Source of the DNA: Nocardioides humilatus
Lineage (GTDB): Bacteria; Actinomycetota; Actinomycetes; Propionibacteriales; Nocardioidaceae
Reading direction: 5' to 3'
Assembly (NCBI RefSeq): GCF_008373755.1
Contig: NZ_VUJV01000001.1
Span: 1 to 64,000, forward strand
Length of the DNA: 64,000 nucleotides
Part shown: positions 18,713 to 27,662 of the stretch, piece by piece
Layout: each line of letters starts with the position of its first letter
Numbering within the stretch: position 1 is the stretch's first letter
Position numbers and translations under genes: made by a program
The notes under the pieces: generated by a model
Told to the model about the DNA's origin: nothing
Database searches by the model: none
What the model saw: only the letters and a program-made list of their open reading frames with translations

Positions 18713-19645
18713 TCAGGCTCGGTAGGCCGCCCACATCGTGTCCATCCGAGCGCTCTGGCCCGGCGTGAACTGGTTGTAGCAAGGGTCGTAGCTGTAGTCC
18801 ATGTAGTTGTGGATCGGGTCGAGGCCCGGCAGGGAGCAGGAGTCACGGCCCGCGGGGCAGCCCTCGGTCGACGACTGCTGGGCCGGGGTGTCGCTCACCT
18901 CGTCGTTGGTGGCCGTGCAGCCGCCCTGGAACGTGTGGTAGAGCCCGAACCAGTGACCGGCCTCGTGGCTCGCGGTCTTGCCCTCGTTGTAGTTGGTTGC
19001 CGCGCCGCCCGGAAGCGACGAGTAGAGCACCCGGATCCCGTCGACGTTGCCCTTCTTGGCGTAGTCCCACGGGAAGGTCGCGATGCCGAGGTACTTGAAG
19101 TCGACCAACCAGATGTTGAGGGCGTTCTTGCCGCCCAGGCGCGTCTTCTTGCGGTAGGCCGAGGACAGCCGGTCCTTGTGCCAGTAGTTGTTGTAGTAGG
19201 TGTCGACCCCGGCCAGCGTGAACGTGAACCCCGTGTTGGCTGCGGTGGACGGCGCTTCCTGTCCGGCGAAGTCCTGGTTGAGCTCGGCGATCTGCGCGTC
19301 GATCTGGGCCTGCGTGACGTCGCCCTCGCCCGTCTTGGACAGCATCTTGTGGATGTAGACCGGCACGACGGCGCTGGTGAGGGCTGCTGAGCGTCGGGAG
19401 ATCCCCTTGCGGTCCAGGATCGCTCGGGTCTGCTGCCTGATGGCGCGCTGCTCCTTGGCCGAGATCGCGCGGGTGTCACCGGTGCCGCGCCCGCGGGCCT
19501 CGGCGGCAGCGTCGTGGCCCTTCGAAGTGATGCACGAGTGCACGGCGCGCTCCGGCGCGGGCCGCGCATGGGCAGGGGTGACCACCATCAGGCTCGCGGC
19601 GGCCATGCCGACGGCCAGAGCTGAGACTCGCAGGGTTCGACGCAT
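18713..19645 (-). CDS. Secreted M43-type zinc metalloprotease (copy 1)
   Basis: A 310-aa exported protease of the pappalysin/cytophagalysin group. The signal peptide MRRTLRVSALAVGMAAASLM...THA-type cleavage region precedes a short propeptide. The catalytic motif HEAGHWFGLYH is at residues 227-237, with His227, His231 and His237 as zinc ligands and Glu228 as the base. Downstream Cys residues (GGCTATNDEVSDTPAQ, GCPAGRDSC) and NYMDYSYDPC match the M43 Met-turn and disulfide region. The start was set at ATG 19645, after GAGG and with a signal peptide; a longer frame is not credible. It is the same length as copy 2 next door. Confidence 0.9.
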   Translation of the reverse strand: MRRTLRVSALAVGMAAASLMVVTPAHARPAPERAVHSCITSKGHDAAAEARGRGTGDTRAISAKEQRAIRQQTRAILDRKGISRRSAALTSAVVPVYIHKMLSKTGEGDVTQAQIDAQIAELNQDFAGQEAPSTAANTGFTFTLAGVDTYYNNYWHKDRLSSAYRKKTRLGGKNALNIWLVDFKYLGIATFPWDYAKKGNVDGIRVLYSSLPGGAATNYNEGKTASHEAGHWFGLYHTFQGGCTATNDEVSDTPAQQSSTEGCPAGRDSCSLPGLDPIHNYMDYSYDPCYNQFTPGQSARMDTMWAAYRA

Positions 19646-19680
19646 CCTCGGATCCAACACCAGTTGTCCGGGGATCGGAA

Positions 19681-19724
19681 GGGCCCCCTGCCTCGCATCT
19701 TGGGAGCGGCGAGACAGGGGGCCC
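19681..19724 (-). terminator. Terminator between the two M43 genes
   Basis: The 16-nt arms GGGCCCCCTGCCTCGC and GCGAGACAGGGGGCCC pair with one mismatch around a 12-nt loop, 20 nt past the stop of the upstream protease copy. The two proteases are therefore probably separate transcripts. Confidence 0.7.
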
Positions 19725-19743
19725 AGGGAGGCGAAGCCGTGGC

Positions 19744-20676
19744 TCAGGCCCGGTAGGCCGCCCACATGGTGTCCATCCGGGTGCTCTGACCCGGCGTGAA
19801 CTGGTTGTAGCAAGAGTCGTAGCTGTAGTCCATGTAGTTGTGGATCGGGTCGAGACCCGGCAGCGAGCAGGAGTCACGGCCCGCCGGGCAGCCCGTGGTC
19901 GAGGAGCTCTGCGCCGGGGTGTCGCTCACCTCGTCATTGGTGGCCGTGCAGCCGCCCTGGAACGTGTGGTAGAGCCCGAACCAGTGACCGGCCTCGTGGC
20001 TGGCCGTCTTGCCCTGGTTGTAGTTGGCGGCGGAACCGCCCGGCAGCGAGGAGTACTGCACGCGGATGCCGTCGATGCCCGGGTTGCGCGCGTAGTCCCA
20101 CGGGAAGGTCGCGATGCCGAGGTAGTTGAAGTCGACCAACCAGATGTTGAGGGCGTTCTTTCCGCCGAGGCGGGTGCGCGAGCGGTAGCTCGTCGACTGC
20201 TTGTCGGCGTGCCACTGGTTGTTGCGATAGGTGTCGACGCCCGCGAGCGTGAAGGTGAACCCGGTGTCGGCCGCGGTCCCCGCGGCTTCCTGGCCGCCGA
20301 AGTCCTGGTTGAGCTCGGCGATCTGCGCGTCGATCTGCGCCTGGGTCACGTCGCCGGCACCGCTGGCCGACAGCATCTTGTGGATGTAGACCGGCACCGT
20401 GGCGCTGGTCCGCGCCACGACGTGGCCCTTGCGCTCGAGGATGCGGTGGGTCTGCTTGCGGATCGCGCGCTGCTCATTCGCGGAGATCGCGCGGGTGTCG
20501 CCGGCTCCGCGCCCGCGGGCCTCGGCAGCGGCGTCATGGCCCTTCGGGGTGATGCAGGAGTGCGCCGCTCGGTGCTCCGGAGCCGGCCGCGCATCCGCGG
20601 GTGTTGCCAGGGACAGACTCGTGGCAGCCAGACCGATCGCCAGCGTCCCGATACGCAGGGTTCGACGCAGATTCAT
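19744..20676 (-). CDS. Secreted M43-type zinc metalloprotease (copy 2)
   Basis: A tandem paralogue of the neighbouring gene, also exactly 310 aa and near-identical over most of the mature domain. It has the HEAGHWFGLYH zinc motif at the same residues (227-237), the same Cys pattern and the same C-terminus (QFTPGQSTRMDTMWAAYRA). The signal peptide is MNLRRTLRIGTLAIGLAATSL. Differences cluster in the signal peptide and the loop around residues 150-180, as expected for a recent duplication. A ribosome-binding site (AGAGGA) lies upstream of ATG 20676. Confidence 0.9.
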   Translation of the reverse strand: MNLRRTLRIGTLAIGLAATSLSLATPADARPAPEHRAAHSCITPKGHDAAAEARGRGAGDTRAISANEQRAIRKQTHRILERKGHVVARTSATVPVYIHKMLSASGAGDVTQAQIDAQIAELNQDFGGQEAAGTAADTGFTFTLAGVDTYRNNQWHADKQSTSYRSRTRLGGKNALNIWLVDFNYLGIATFPWDYARNPGIDGIRVQYSSLPGGSAANYNQGKTASHEAGHWFGLYHTFQGGCTATNDEVSDTPAQSSSTTGCPAGRDSCSLPGLDPIHNYMDYSYDSCYNQFTPGQSTRMDTMWAAYRA

Positions 20677-20698
20677 GAAGAAATTCCTCTACCCCAGG

Positions 20699-20717
20699 GG
20701 CTCGGCGGGCCCGAGCC
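20699..20717 (-). terminator. Hairpin after the HAD hydrolase gene
   Basis: GGCTCGG and CCGAGCC pair across a 5-nt loop, between the HAD gene stop and the second protease start, followed by moderately T-rich sequence on the minus strand. It is a weak terminator candidate for the proS-HAD transcript. Confidence 0.4.
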
Positions 20718-20763
20718 GCACGCATGGGATCCAACACCAGAAATGCTGCGGGCGGAAGGGGAC

Positions 20764-21480
20764 TCAGCCGGAAATCCACAGCTCCAGGATCGAGGGAATA
20801 TCCGCGAGCCGCTCGGCGACGGCGTCGGGGTCGCCCTCGGTGTGGCCGATCTGGTCGACGGGGATCGTCGAGTGCGGGATGTGGATGGCGCGCATGCCGG
20901 CGTTGTGGGCGCCCCAGACGTCGTCGTACAACCGGTCGCCGACGTAGACGCAGCGCGCCGGGTCGGTGACGCCGACCGCCTCCATCGCGGCCCCGAACGC
21001 CTTCGGAGAGGGCTTCGTCCACGGGATCTCGCTGGTGTAGACGTCGCCGTCGACGAGGTGATCGACCCCGTCGCGCTCGAAGAAGCCAACGTGCCACGCG
21101 CGCGGCCAGATCGTGTTGGACAGCACCCCGACCTTGATCCCCTCGTCCCGGAGCCACTGCCACAGCGGCCCGACCTCGGGGTCGGTCTCGGTGTGCGGCA
21201 CCCAGAACTCGTAGTAGGCCGTGAGCAGCTCGGGGTCATGGTCGAGACCGGCCTCGGTGAAGAGGTCCGCGATCGTGGCGCTCTGCTGGTGGTCGCGACT
21301 CCTCCCCCACACCGATGCGCCCGCTTCATGCAGGGCACGCGCGTGGAGGTGGCGGTCATCGTCCTTGTCCGGCGTCGCCACCACGGCGGCCGCCAGCGCC
21401 AGCGACTCGGCGTGGAAGTCGATGTCGTGCCACCGCGTCAGGGTGCCGCCCCAGTCGAAGATGACCGCGTCGATCGCCAT
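20764..21480 (-). CDS. HAD superfamily hydrolase
   Basis: A 238-aa haloacid-dehalogenase-type phosphatase. Motif I is DWGGTLT (FDWGGTLTRWHD; the usual second Asp is replaced by Gly in DWGGT, seen in some HAD subgroups). Motif II is LSNTIWP, the motif III lysine lies in PSPKAFGAAME, and motif IV is YVGDRLYDDVWGA. The substrate is unknown; the pattern suits small-molecule phosphatases. It starts 17 nt after the proS stop on the same strand, so it is probably cotranscribed. Confidence 0.85.
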   Translation of the reverse strand: MAIDAVIFDWGGTLTRWHDIDFHAESLALAAAVVATPDKDDDRHLHARALHEAGASVWGRSRDHQQSATIADLFTEAGLDHDPELLTAYYEFWVPHTETDPEVGPLWQWLRDEGIKVGVLSNTIWPRAWHVGFFERDGVDHLVDGDVYTSEIPWTKPSPKAFGAAMEAVGVTDPARCVYVGDRLYDDVWGAHNAGMRAIHIPHSTIPVDQIGHTEGDPDAVAERLADIPSILELWISG

Positions 21481-21497
21481 GTCTGCCGCCCGGACCG

Positions 21498-23267
21498 TCA
21501 GTTGCGGACGAGGGCAGCCAGGTGAGCGGCCGCATCGGCGACGGCCACGTCGGACCGTTCGCCCGTGCGGCGGTCCTTGACCTCGAACACGCCGTCAGCG
21601 AGGCCGCGGCCGACGGTGACGATCGTCGGTACGCCGATCAGCTCGGCGTCCTTGAACTTCACTCCGGGGCTGATCTTCCCGGCGCGGTCGTCGTAGAGGA
21701 CGTCGAGGCCCTGCGCCGAGAGGTCCTTCGCCAGCTGCTCGGCCGCGGCGAAGATGCCCTCTTCCTTGCCGGCGGCGACCACGTGGACGTCGTAGGGCGC
21801 GACGTTGCGCGGCCAGCACAGGCCGATCTCGTCGAGGGAGTTTTCAGCGATGGCAGCCACGGCGCGCGAGGGTCCGATGCCGTAGGAGCCCATCGTGACC
21901 GTGACGAGCTTGCCGTTCTCGTCGAGGACCTGCAGGTCGAGCGCGGCGGCGTACTTGCGGCCGAGCTGGAAGATGTGTCCCATCTCGATGCCGCGCGCCG
22001 ACTCGAGCGTGCCGTCGGTGCATCGGGGGCAGGCGTCGCCGTCGCGGACCTCGGCGGCCTCGATGGTGCCGTCGGGCGTGAAGTCGCGGCCCGCGACCAG
22101 GTCGATCACGTGGCTTCCTGCGACGTTGGCGCCGGTGACCCAGCGGCTGCCGGTCACGACGCGCGGGTCGACGAGGTAGCGGATCTCGCTCTTGCCCTCG
22201 CTGCCGAGGACCTCGGGGCCGATGTAGCCCTTCACGAGCGCAGGGTGCTTGCGCAGCTCGTCGTCGTCCATCGGCTCGACCTCGAGCGGCTCGAGCTGCC
22301 CGCCGAGGCGCTTGAGATCGACCTCGCGGTCGCCGGGCAGACCGATGGCCAGTGGCTCCTTCGTGCCGTCGGGGTGGACCAGCACGACGAGCACGTTCTT
22401 GAGCGTGTCGCCGGCTGTCCACGCCCGGTCGCCCCGGGGGAACGCCTCGTTGAGGTGGTCGACGAGGGTCGCGATGGTCGGCGTGTCCGGCGTGGCCTCG
22501 GCGTGGGCCGCGGGCGCGTCGTCGTAGGAGAGAGCCTCGGGGGCCCGCACCTCGACGGCCTCGACGTTGGCGGCGTAGTCGCAGTGGGTGCAGCGGACGT
22601 AGGTGTCCTCACCGACGTCGGCCTTGGCGAGGAACTCCTCGGACTTCGAGCCGCCCATGGCGCCGGAGGTGGCCTTCACGATGACGTACTCGAAGCCGAG
22701 CCGGTCGAAGATCGCGATGTAGGCGTCGCGGTGGGCCTGGTAGCTGGTGTCGAGGCCGGCGTCGTCGATGTCGAAGGAGTAGGAGTCCTTCATCGTGAAC
22801 TCGCGGCCGCGCAGCAGACCGGCGCGGGGGCGCGCCTCGTCGCGGTACTTCGTCTGGATCTGGTAGATCGAGAGCGGCAGGTCCTTGTAGGAGCTGTAGA
22901 GGTCCTTCACCAGGAGCGTGAACATCTCCTCGTGGGTGGGCCCCAAGAGGTAGTCGGCGTCCTTGCGGTCCTTGAGGCGGAAGATGTTGGGGCCGTACTC
23001 GGTCCACCGGTTGGTGGCCTCGTAGGGCTCGCGGGGCAGTAGGGCGGGGAACGAGACCTCCTGGGCGCCGATGGCGTCCATCTCCTCGCGGATGATCCCC
23101 TCGATCCGGCGCAGCACCCGCAGCCCCAGCGGCAGCCAGGTGTAGATGCCGGGAGCGGCACGCCGGATGTAGCCGGCGCGCACGAGCAGCCGGTGGCTCG
23201 GCACCTCGGCGTCAGCAGGGTCCTCGCGGAGCGTGCGGACGAACAAGGTCGACATCCGGGAGATCAT
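21498..23267 (-). CDS. proS: Prolyl-tRNA synthetase
   Basis: Charges tRNA-Pro with proline. The bacterial-type class II enzyme of 589 aa has [19 protein letters not shown] near the N-terminus, motif 2 around [26 protein letters not shown] (key parts [16 protein letters not shown] and MKDSYSF), an editing insertion domain in the middle (residues about 225-400), the motif 3 region [13 protein letters not shown], and the anticodon-binding domain at the end. ATG 23267 was chosen over GTG 23273 because TAACCT lies exactly six nt before it, fitting a leaderless mRNA, and GTG 23273 would directly abut the -10. Confidence 0.96.
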   Translation of the reverse strand: MISRMSTLFVRTLREDPADAEVPSHRLLVRAGYIRRAAPGIYTWLPLGLRVLRRIEGIIREEMDAIGAQEVSFPALLPREPYEATNRWTEYGPNIFRLKDRKDADYLLGPTHEEMFTLLVKDLYSSYKDLPLSIYQIQTKYRDEARPRAGLLRGREFTMKDSYSFDIDDAGLDTSYQAHRDAYIAIFDRLGFEYVIVKATSGAMGGSKSEEFLAKADVGEDTYVRCTHCDYAANVEAVEVRAPEALSYDDAPAAHAEATPDTPTIATLVDHLNEAFPRGDRAWTAGDTLKNVLVVLVHPDGTKEPLAIGLPGDREVDLKRLGGQLEPLEVEPMDDDELRKHPALVKGYIGPEVLGSEGKSEIRYLVDPRVVTGSRWVTGANVAGSHVIDLVAGRDFTPDGTIEAAEVRDGDACPRCTDGTLESARGIEMGHIFQLGRKYAAALDLQVLDENGKLVTVTMGSYGIGPSRAVAAIAENSLDEIGLCWPRNVAPYDVHVVAAGKEEGIFAAAEQLAKDLSAQGLDVLYDDRAGKISPGVKFKDAELIGVPTIVTVGRGLADGVFEVKDRRTGERSDVAVADAAAHLAALVRN

Positions 23268-23273
23268 GGGCAC

Positions 23274-23279
23274 AGGTTA
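23274..23279 (-). promoter_or_regulatory. -10 box of leaderless proS promoter
   Basis: TAACCT on the minus strand ends six nt before ATG 23267. It supports the shorter proS start and back-to-back leaderless promoters with the gene at 23343. Confidence 0.5.
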
Positions 23280-23330
23280 GGCGGGGCATTCCGAACGCCG
23301 GAAATCAGTTCCCTCCTCGTGGGTCGCACC

Positions 23331-23336
23331 TACCCT
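23331..23336 (+). promoter_or_regulatory. -10 box of leaderless PAS-GGDEF promoter
   Basis: TACCCT is followed by six nt and then GTG 23343. No ribosome-binding site is present. It shows the same spacing as several other genes in the window. Confidence 0.45.
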
Positions 23337-23342
23337 TGGTCC

Positions 23343-24302
23343 GTGACCGACCCATCTCGCGGCCTCTCGTGGCGGGAGCGCGCACGGCGGGTGCGCGAGG
23401 GAGAGTCCGCACTCGCCAACGAGGCGGTCGAGGAGCCCCTCGCGGCGCTCGAAGACCTCTTCGCGACGATCCTGCTGCGCTCCTTCGACGCGATGGTGCT
23501 GTGCACCCGCGAGGGTGAGTACCTCGAGGTCAGCGACTCCTTCTGCACCCTCACCGGCTACGCCCGGCACGAGCTGCTCGGACAGACCTCGGTCACACTC
23601 TCGCTCGTCGACCCCGAGGGGGTCCGCCGTCGGATGGAGGCGGAGGTCGACCAGCGCATCTCGGCGGTCAACGACAACGTGATCGTCCGCAAGGACGGCA
23701 CGCCGCGGATGGTCGAGTTCACCCAGCAGTTCCTCGACAGCGACGGGCTGACCCTGGTGATCGTCCGCGACGTGACCGAGCGACGGATGCGCGAGCAGGA
23801 GCTCGAACGGCTCTCCCGCGAGGACTCCTTGACCGGCGCGCTCAACCGGCGCGGCTTCGCAGCCCAGGTCGACGCCCTGCTCGCCTCAGCGCGCACCGAG
23901 CGGCGCACCGTGCATCTCGTGGTGGTCGACGTCGACGGCCTGAAGGGCATCAACGACGAGCTCGGGCACGCGTTCGGAGACACGGCGCTGGTCGAGGTGG
24001 CCGGCGCGCTGCACGGCGCCTACGGCGTCGACGCCGTGGTCGGCCGGCTGGGCGGCGACGAGTTCGCGGTCGCCGCCCCCGCCGGGACGGCCACCGACGT
24101 GGAGCGGGCGACCGCCGAGCTGCGGGCCGCGCTGGCGAAGGTGGCCATCGGCCCCGCCGGCGCCACCCGCGGACTGAGTGTCAGCGTCGGGCTGACGAGC
24201 GCCGTCGACGGCATGGGCACCCTGGAGCGCCTGCTCGCCGCGGCCGATGCCGGCCAGTACGTCGAGAAGCGTGGTCGTCAGTCCGCATCGGCCGACGACT
24301 GA
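23343..24302 (+). CDS. PAS-domain diguanylate cyclase
   Basis: Predicted soluble synthase of cyclic di-GMP, 319 aa. A PAS sensor domain (residues about 35-150; LCTREGEYLEVSDSFCTLTGYARHELLG, key GYARHELLG) leads through a short helix (VTERRMREQELERLSRED) into the GGDEF domain (SLTGALNRRGF; catalytic LGGDEFAVA with GGDEF at residues 237-241). No RxxD inhibitory site is visible just before it, so classical product inhibition may be absent. No EAL domain is present. GTG 23343 was chosen because a -10-like TACCCT lies six nt upstream; the longer frame would run into the divergent proS gene. Confidence 0.9.
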   Translation: MTDPSRGLSWRERARRVREGESALANEAVEEPLAALEDLFATILLRSFDAMVLCTREGEYLEVSDSFCTLTGYARHELLGQTSVTLSLVDPEGVRRRMEAEVDQRISAVNDNVIVRKDGTPRMVEFTQQFLDSDGLTLVIVRDVTERRMREQELERLSREDSLTGALNRRGFAAQVDALLASARTERRTVHLVVVDVDGLKGINDELGHAFGDTALVEVAGALHGAYGVDAVVGRLGGDEFAVAAPAGTATDVERATAELRAALAKVAIGPAGATRGLSVSVGLTSAVDGMGTLERLLAAADAGQYVEKRGRQSASADD

Positions 24303-24314
24303 GCTGATCAGAAG

Positions 24315-24683
24315 TCAGGCGCGACCAGCGCGCCAGGCGCCACGGATCATCGGCAGCTGGAGCGGGAGCCGGACGAGCGAGGCGGCCTGCAGCGGACGGT
24401 TGGAGCCCTGCATCGCATCGACGGCCATCTTGATGTTGCCCGGGAAGACGCCCAGCAGCAGCGCGGCGCTGGCCACGCCAGCGACCTTGCGGGTCGCCGG
24501 CATCGCCAGCCCCGCCGCGCAGAGGAGCTCGGCGACCCCGGAGCCGATGATGACCTCGCGGTGGGCGGGGACCCACGACGGCATCAGCGGCTTGAAGACC
24601 TCGGGCTTCACGAGGTGCACCGTGCCTGATGCGAGGAAGGCGCCGACGACGATCTTGGCGTCGGTGCGAAGGGGTCGGGTCAC
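24315..24683 (-). CDS. DoxX-like membrane protein
   Basis: A 122-aa four-helix membrane protein resembling the DoxX/DoxD group (KIVVGAFLASGTVHLVKPEVFK; GSGVAELLCAAGLAM; VAGVASAALLLGVFPGN). Members are often linked with respiration or oxidative stress, but no function can be assigned here. It is followed, on the same strand, by nothing closely coupled; its start is 21 nt after the stop of the GNAT gene, so the two are probably cotranscribed. Confidence 0.75.
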   Translation of the reverse strand: MTRPLRTDAKIVVGAFLASGTVHLVKPEVFKPLMPSWVPAHREVIIGSGVAELLCAAGLAMPATRKVAGVASAALLLGVFPGNIKMAVDAMQGSNRPLQAASLVRLPLQLPMIRGAWRAGRA

Positions 24684-24704
24684 AGGAGCTCCTCGGGGTC
24701 GGGG

Positions 24705-25550
24705 TCAGAACATCACGGTCGCGAACCGGGCTGTTTCCCGGAAGCCGACCCGCTCGTAGGCCCGACGGGCCGGAGCGTTCCACTCGTTGACATAGAGCGA
24801 CACTGCGGGCGAGATGCGCTGACGCACGTGGGCGACGACGGCGGCCATCCCGGAGACGGCCAGCCCCTCGCCGCGGCGGTGCGGCGGCACCCAGACCCCT
24901 TGGATCTGGGCGGCGTCGGGCGTCGCGCAGGCGACCTCGGCCTTGAAGACCAGCTCGCCGCGGTCGAACCTCGCGAACGACCAGCCGCGGCTGATCAGCT
25001 GCACGACCCGGGTGCGGTAGAGGTCGGAGCCACCGCCGATCTCGGGCGAGACCCCGACCTCCTCGGTGTACATCGCGACGCAGGCCGGGTAGAGCACGTC
25101 GAGATCGGTCCGGGCGGTCAGGCGCACCCCGGGGTCGGGGTCGACCTCGGGTTCCCCCGCGAGGACGAGATGCCGCTGGTCCCACCGCGCGTCGCGGGGC
25201 GCGCCCCACGCGGGGCCGACGGTCTCCCAGAACGGCAGGACGGCCTGTTGCGGACCGACGATCGTCGACGCCGTACGACGGCGGGCCAGTGCGCGCTCGG
25301 CGAAGACGACAGCGTCCTCGGGGGTCGCCTGCACGGGGACCAGGTTGGCGGCCACGTGGCAGGCGGCCACCAGCTCCCCACCCTCGTAACGGCCCCACAT
25401 CTCGCCTCCGAGCCAGCGCGGCTCGAGGCTCGTGGTCTGGGCCCGGTGGATCGCGAACACGTTGACAACCGGGTCCCTGCGAGCGAGTGCCAGGAATTCG
25501 TCCAGGTCGGCCGCCGCGAGGACACGCACACCGTGGCGGGTCGTCAGCAC
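24705..25550 (-). CDS. GNAT-family N-acetyltransferase (DUF4081 type)
   Basis: A 281-aa acetyltransferase-like protein with two halves: an N-terminal DUF4081-like domain (ADLDEFLALARRDPVVNVFAIHR, key DPVVNVFA) and a C-terminal GNAT fold with the acetyl-CoA loop VWVPPHRRGEGLAVSGMAAVV (Q/RxxGxG/A-type RRGEGLA) and NEWNAPARRAYERVGF. Such genes sit beside ispG in many actinobacteria. Here they are separated from ispG by the GH16 array and the methyltransferase-like gene. The substrate is unknown. Confidence 0.85.
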   Translation of the reverse strand: MLTTRHGVRVLAAADLDEFLALARRDPVVNVFAIHRAQTTSLEPRWLGGEMWGRYEGGELVAACHVAANLVPVQATPEDAVVFAERALARRRTASTIVGPQQAVLPFWETVGPAWGAPRDARWDQRHLVLAGEPEVDPDPGVRLTARTDLDVLYPACVAMYTEEVGVSPEIGGGSDLYRTRVVQLISRGWSFARFDRGELVFKAEVACATPDAAQIQGVWVPPHRRGEGLAVSGMAAVVAHVRQRISPAVSLYVNEWNAPARRAYERVGFRETARFATVMF

Positions 25551-25615
25551 GGGGCGAGCCTACGACCTGACCCTGGGGTCCGGTCGACATCCTCGCGGCT
25601 AGAGTTTCGCTACTC

Positions 25616-26545
25616 ATGAGCGACGAACCTGATGCCCCGGTGGAAGCCCGCCCCCGACGCCGGGCTGTCGCGGTGGCCGTTGCGGTCGTGCTCGTCCTGA
25701 TCGTCGTCGCAGCGCTTGTCGTGCTGCGCGCCGAGGACGAGGAACCGCCGCCGCCGCCCGCGGCCGACGCCTGCGGACCGCTGCTCACCAAGCCTTCCGG
25801 GGAGACCTGGGAGTGCACGTTCGTCGATGCCTTCGACGGCTCGGCCCTCGACGCCGAGAAGTGGATCACCCAGGACACCAGCCGGACCGGGTTCAAGTCC
25901 GCGCTGACCTGCTACCGCGGCGACGACAACGTGGCCGTCGCCGACGGCGAGCTGGTGCTCGAGGCGCGCGACGTCGGTGCCCCGATGAACTGCGACAACC
26001 CCTACGGCGCGTTCCGCACCCGCTACACGGGCGGCATCATCGGCACCCGGACCCACTTCTCGCAGACCTATGGCCGCTTCGAGGTGCGCGCGAAGTTCCC
26101 CCCGGCATCGCAGCCGGGCCTGCACGGTGGTTTCTGGATGTATCCGGAGGCGATGACATACGGCAAGTGGCCGGCGTCGGGCGAGATCGACGTCGCTGAA
26201 TGGTGGTCCAACGACCCGACCCTGGTGCTGCCGACGTTGCACTACAACGGCCGCAACCCGCACGCCGACTCCGGGTGGGGCTGTCGCGTCGATGACGTCA
26301 CCGAGTTCCACACCTACGCCGCCGAGTGGTTCGAGTCGGTGATCCGATTCCTGATCGACGGGCAGATCTGTTTCGTGCGCCGGTGGCTCCCGACGGCGCC
26401 CCAGGTTGCGCCGCAGCCGTTCGACAAGCCGTTCAGCCTGATCCTCAACATGGGAGTCGGGACGGCGACTGGCACCAATGCCGTCTCCCCCGCGACTCCG
26501 CTCCCGGCGGCCTTCACGGTCGATTACGTCAAAGCTTGGCAGTGA
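25616..26545 (+). CDS. GH16 family glycoside hydrolase, paralogue 1
   Basis: Predicted extracellular endo-beta-glucanase-type hydrolase, 309 aa. It has an N-terminal signal anchor (RRRAVAVAVAVVLVLIVVAALVVL, shown by key part VAVVLVLIVV) without a clear cleavage site, so it may stay membrane-tethered, unlike its three neighbours. A Pro run links to the catalytic domain: TYGRFEVRAKFP, then the catalytic signature EIDVAE at residues 190-195 (nucleophile E190, D192, acid/base E195), then TLHYNGRNP and FHTYAAEW. Conserved Cys pairs suggest a secreted fold. The exact substrate (laminarin, lichenan or other) cannot be read. Confidence 0.88.
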   Translation: MSDEPDAPVEARPRRRAVAVAVAVVLVLIVVAALVVLRAEDEEPPPPPAADACGPLLTKPSGETWECTFVDAFDGSALDAEKWITQDTSRTGFKSALTCYRGDDNVAVADGELVLEARDVGAPMNCDNPYGAFRTRYTGGIIGTRTHFSQTYGRFEVRAKFPPASQPGLHGGFWMYPEAMTYGKWPASGEIDVAEWWSNDPTLVLPTLHYNGRNPHADSGWGCRVDDVTEFHTYAAEWFESVIRFLIDGQICFVRRWLPTAPQVAPQPFDKPFSLILNMGVGTATGTNAVSPATPLPAAFTVDYVKAWQ

Positions 26546-26548
26546 CCT

Positions 26549-26562
26549 TTACCGATCGGTAG
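26549..26562 (+). promoter_or_regulatory. Palindrome at the GH16 paralogue 2 promoter
   Basis: TTACCGATCGGTAG contains the perfect 12-bp palindrome TACCGATCGGTA, four nt past the preceding stop. TAGCAT (26560-26565) overlapping its end could be the -10. It resembles the YTACY-N4-RGTAR sites at the ethylmalonyl-CoA genes but may be bound by a different regulator. Confidence 0.45.
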
Positions 26563-26627
26563 CATTTGTCCTCGCGGCCCTCGACACGGCCGCGCGACCT
26601 GGGAGGGTCGGGGTCACGCGGGAGGGC

Positions 26628-27539
26628 GTGTTGGGGAGGTCTGCTGCGGCTGCGCGCCGCCTGATGGTCGTCGCTGTGCTGGTCGGGATCGCCGCGCTCG
26701 TGGCGCCCGCGACCGCACCGGCTTCCGAGCCGCCGTCCCCCAGGATCGCTCACCGAGCCGGAGATGAGCGCGACCGATGCGGTCCGTTGATCGTCAAGCC
26801 CAGCGGCCGCACGTGGGAGTGCACGTTCGTCGACAACTTCAGCGGCACCACTCTCGACAGCGAGCGGTGGATGACGCAGCGCACGACGCAGACCGGGTTC
26901 CGCACCGAGCGCACCTGCTACACCGACTCCCCGGACAACCTGGCGCTGAGTGACGGGACCCTCGTCCTCACCGCTCGCAAGGGCCGCATGGTCAACTGCC
27001 ACTTCGGGGCCGCCCTGCTGCGCACGCGCTACACCGGCGGCATGATCGGGGTCCGCGACCGCTACACCCAGACCTATGGGCGGTTCGAGGTGCGCGGGAA
27101 GTTCCCCGCCACCCAGGACGCAGGCGTCCACGGCGGCTTCTGGATGTATCCCCGCGACGACACCTACGGTCGGTGGCCGTCGTCCGGCGAGATCGACGTC
27201 GCCGAGTGGTGGTCCTCGGACCCCACGCTCGTGATCCCCTCGCTGCACTTCGACGGCCGCGACCCCGACGTCGACTCCGGCTGGGACTGCCGGGTCGAGG
27301 ACGTGAGCGCCTTCCACACCTACACGGTGGTCTGGCGTCGCAAGCTGATCGAGTTCTCGATCGACGGCGTCCCCTGCTTCTCCCGGTCCTGGGACCCCGA
27401 CAGTCCGTTGCGGCAGCCCCAGCCCTTCGACCATCCGTTCCGGATGATCCTCAACATGGGCGTCTCGGCGAGCACCGCGACGCGGCACACCGACTTCCCT
27501 GCGCCCTACGTCGTCGACTACGTCAAGGCATGGAAGTGA
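26628..27539 (+). CDS. GH16 family glycoside hydrolase, paralogue 2
   Basis: A 303-aa secreted paralogue of the preceding gene. It has a signal peptide (AARRLMVVAVLVGIAALVAP), then the shared start of the mature domain (CGPLIVKPSGRTWECTFVD), YGRFEVRGKFP and the catalytic EIDVAE at residues 188-193. GTG 26628 was chosen because it gives a signal peptide and a total length matching paralogues 3 and 4; TTG 26631 or an internal ATG cannot be excluded, as GGAGGG lies very close. A longer frame starting inside paralogue 1 is not plausible. Confidence 0.85.
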   Translation: MLGRSAAAARRLMVVAVLVGIAALVAPATAPASEPPSPRIAHRAGDERDRCGPLIVKPSGRTWECTFVDNFSGTTLDSERWMTQRTTQTGFRTERTCYTDSPDNLALSDGTLVLTARKGRMVNCHFGAALLRTRYTGGMIGVRDRYTQTYGRFEVRGKFPATQDAGVHGGFWMYPRDDTYGRWPSSGEIDVAEWWSSDPTLVIPSLHFDGRDPDVDSGWDCRVEDVSAFHTYTVVWRRKLIEFSIDGVPCFSRSWDPDSPLRQPQPFDHPFRMILNMGVSASTATRHTDFPAPYVVDYVKAWK

Positions 27540-27662
27540 TCGCGGGCTGATCCCCGCATGATCTCGGCCTCCGACCCCCTCTGACGGACTCCCCCGGGTT
27601 ACCGCTACGGTCCGTTCCGCGAAACCAGAACCTGTTCTCGTGGCCCTTGAGGGGGATCCTGG

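Noticed and set aside
20764-21480. HAD protein as a dead enzyme because motif I reads DWGGT
   Set aside because: DxGGT is seen in active HAD subgroups and motifs II-IV are present.
27599-27611. TTACCGCTACGGT as a member of the YTACY-N4-RGTAR set
   Set aside because: Spacing and right arm do not fit; kept only as a separate GH16 promoter observation.
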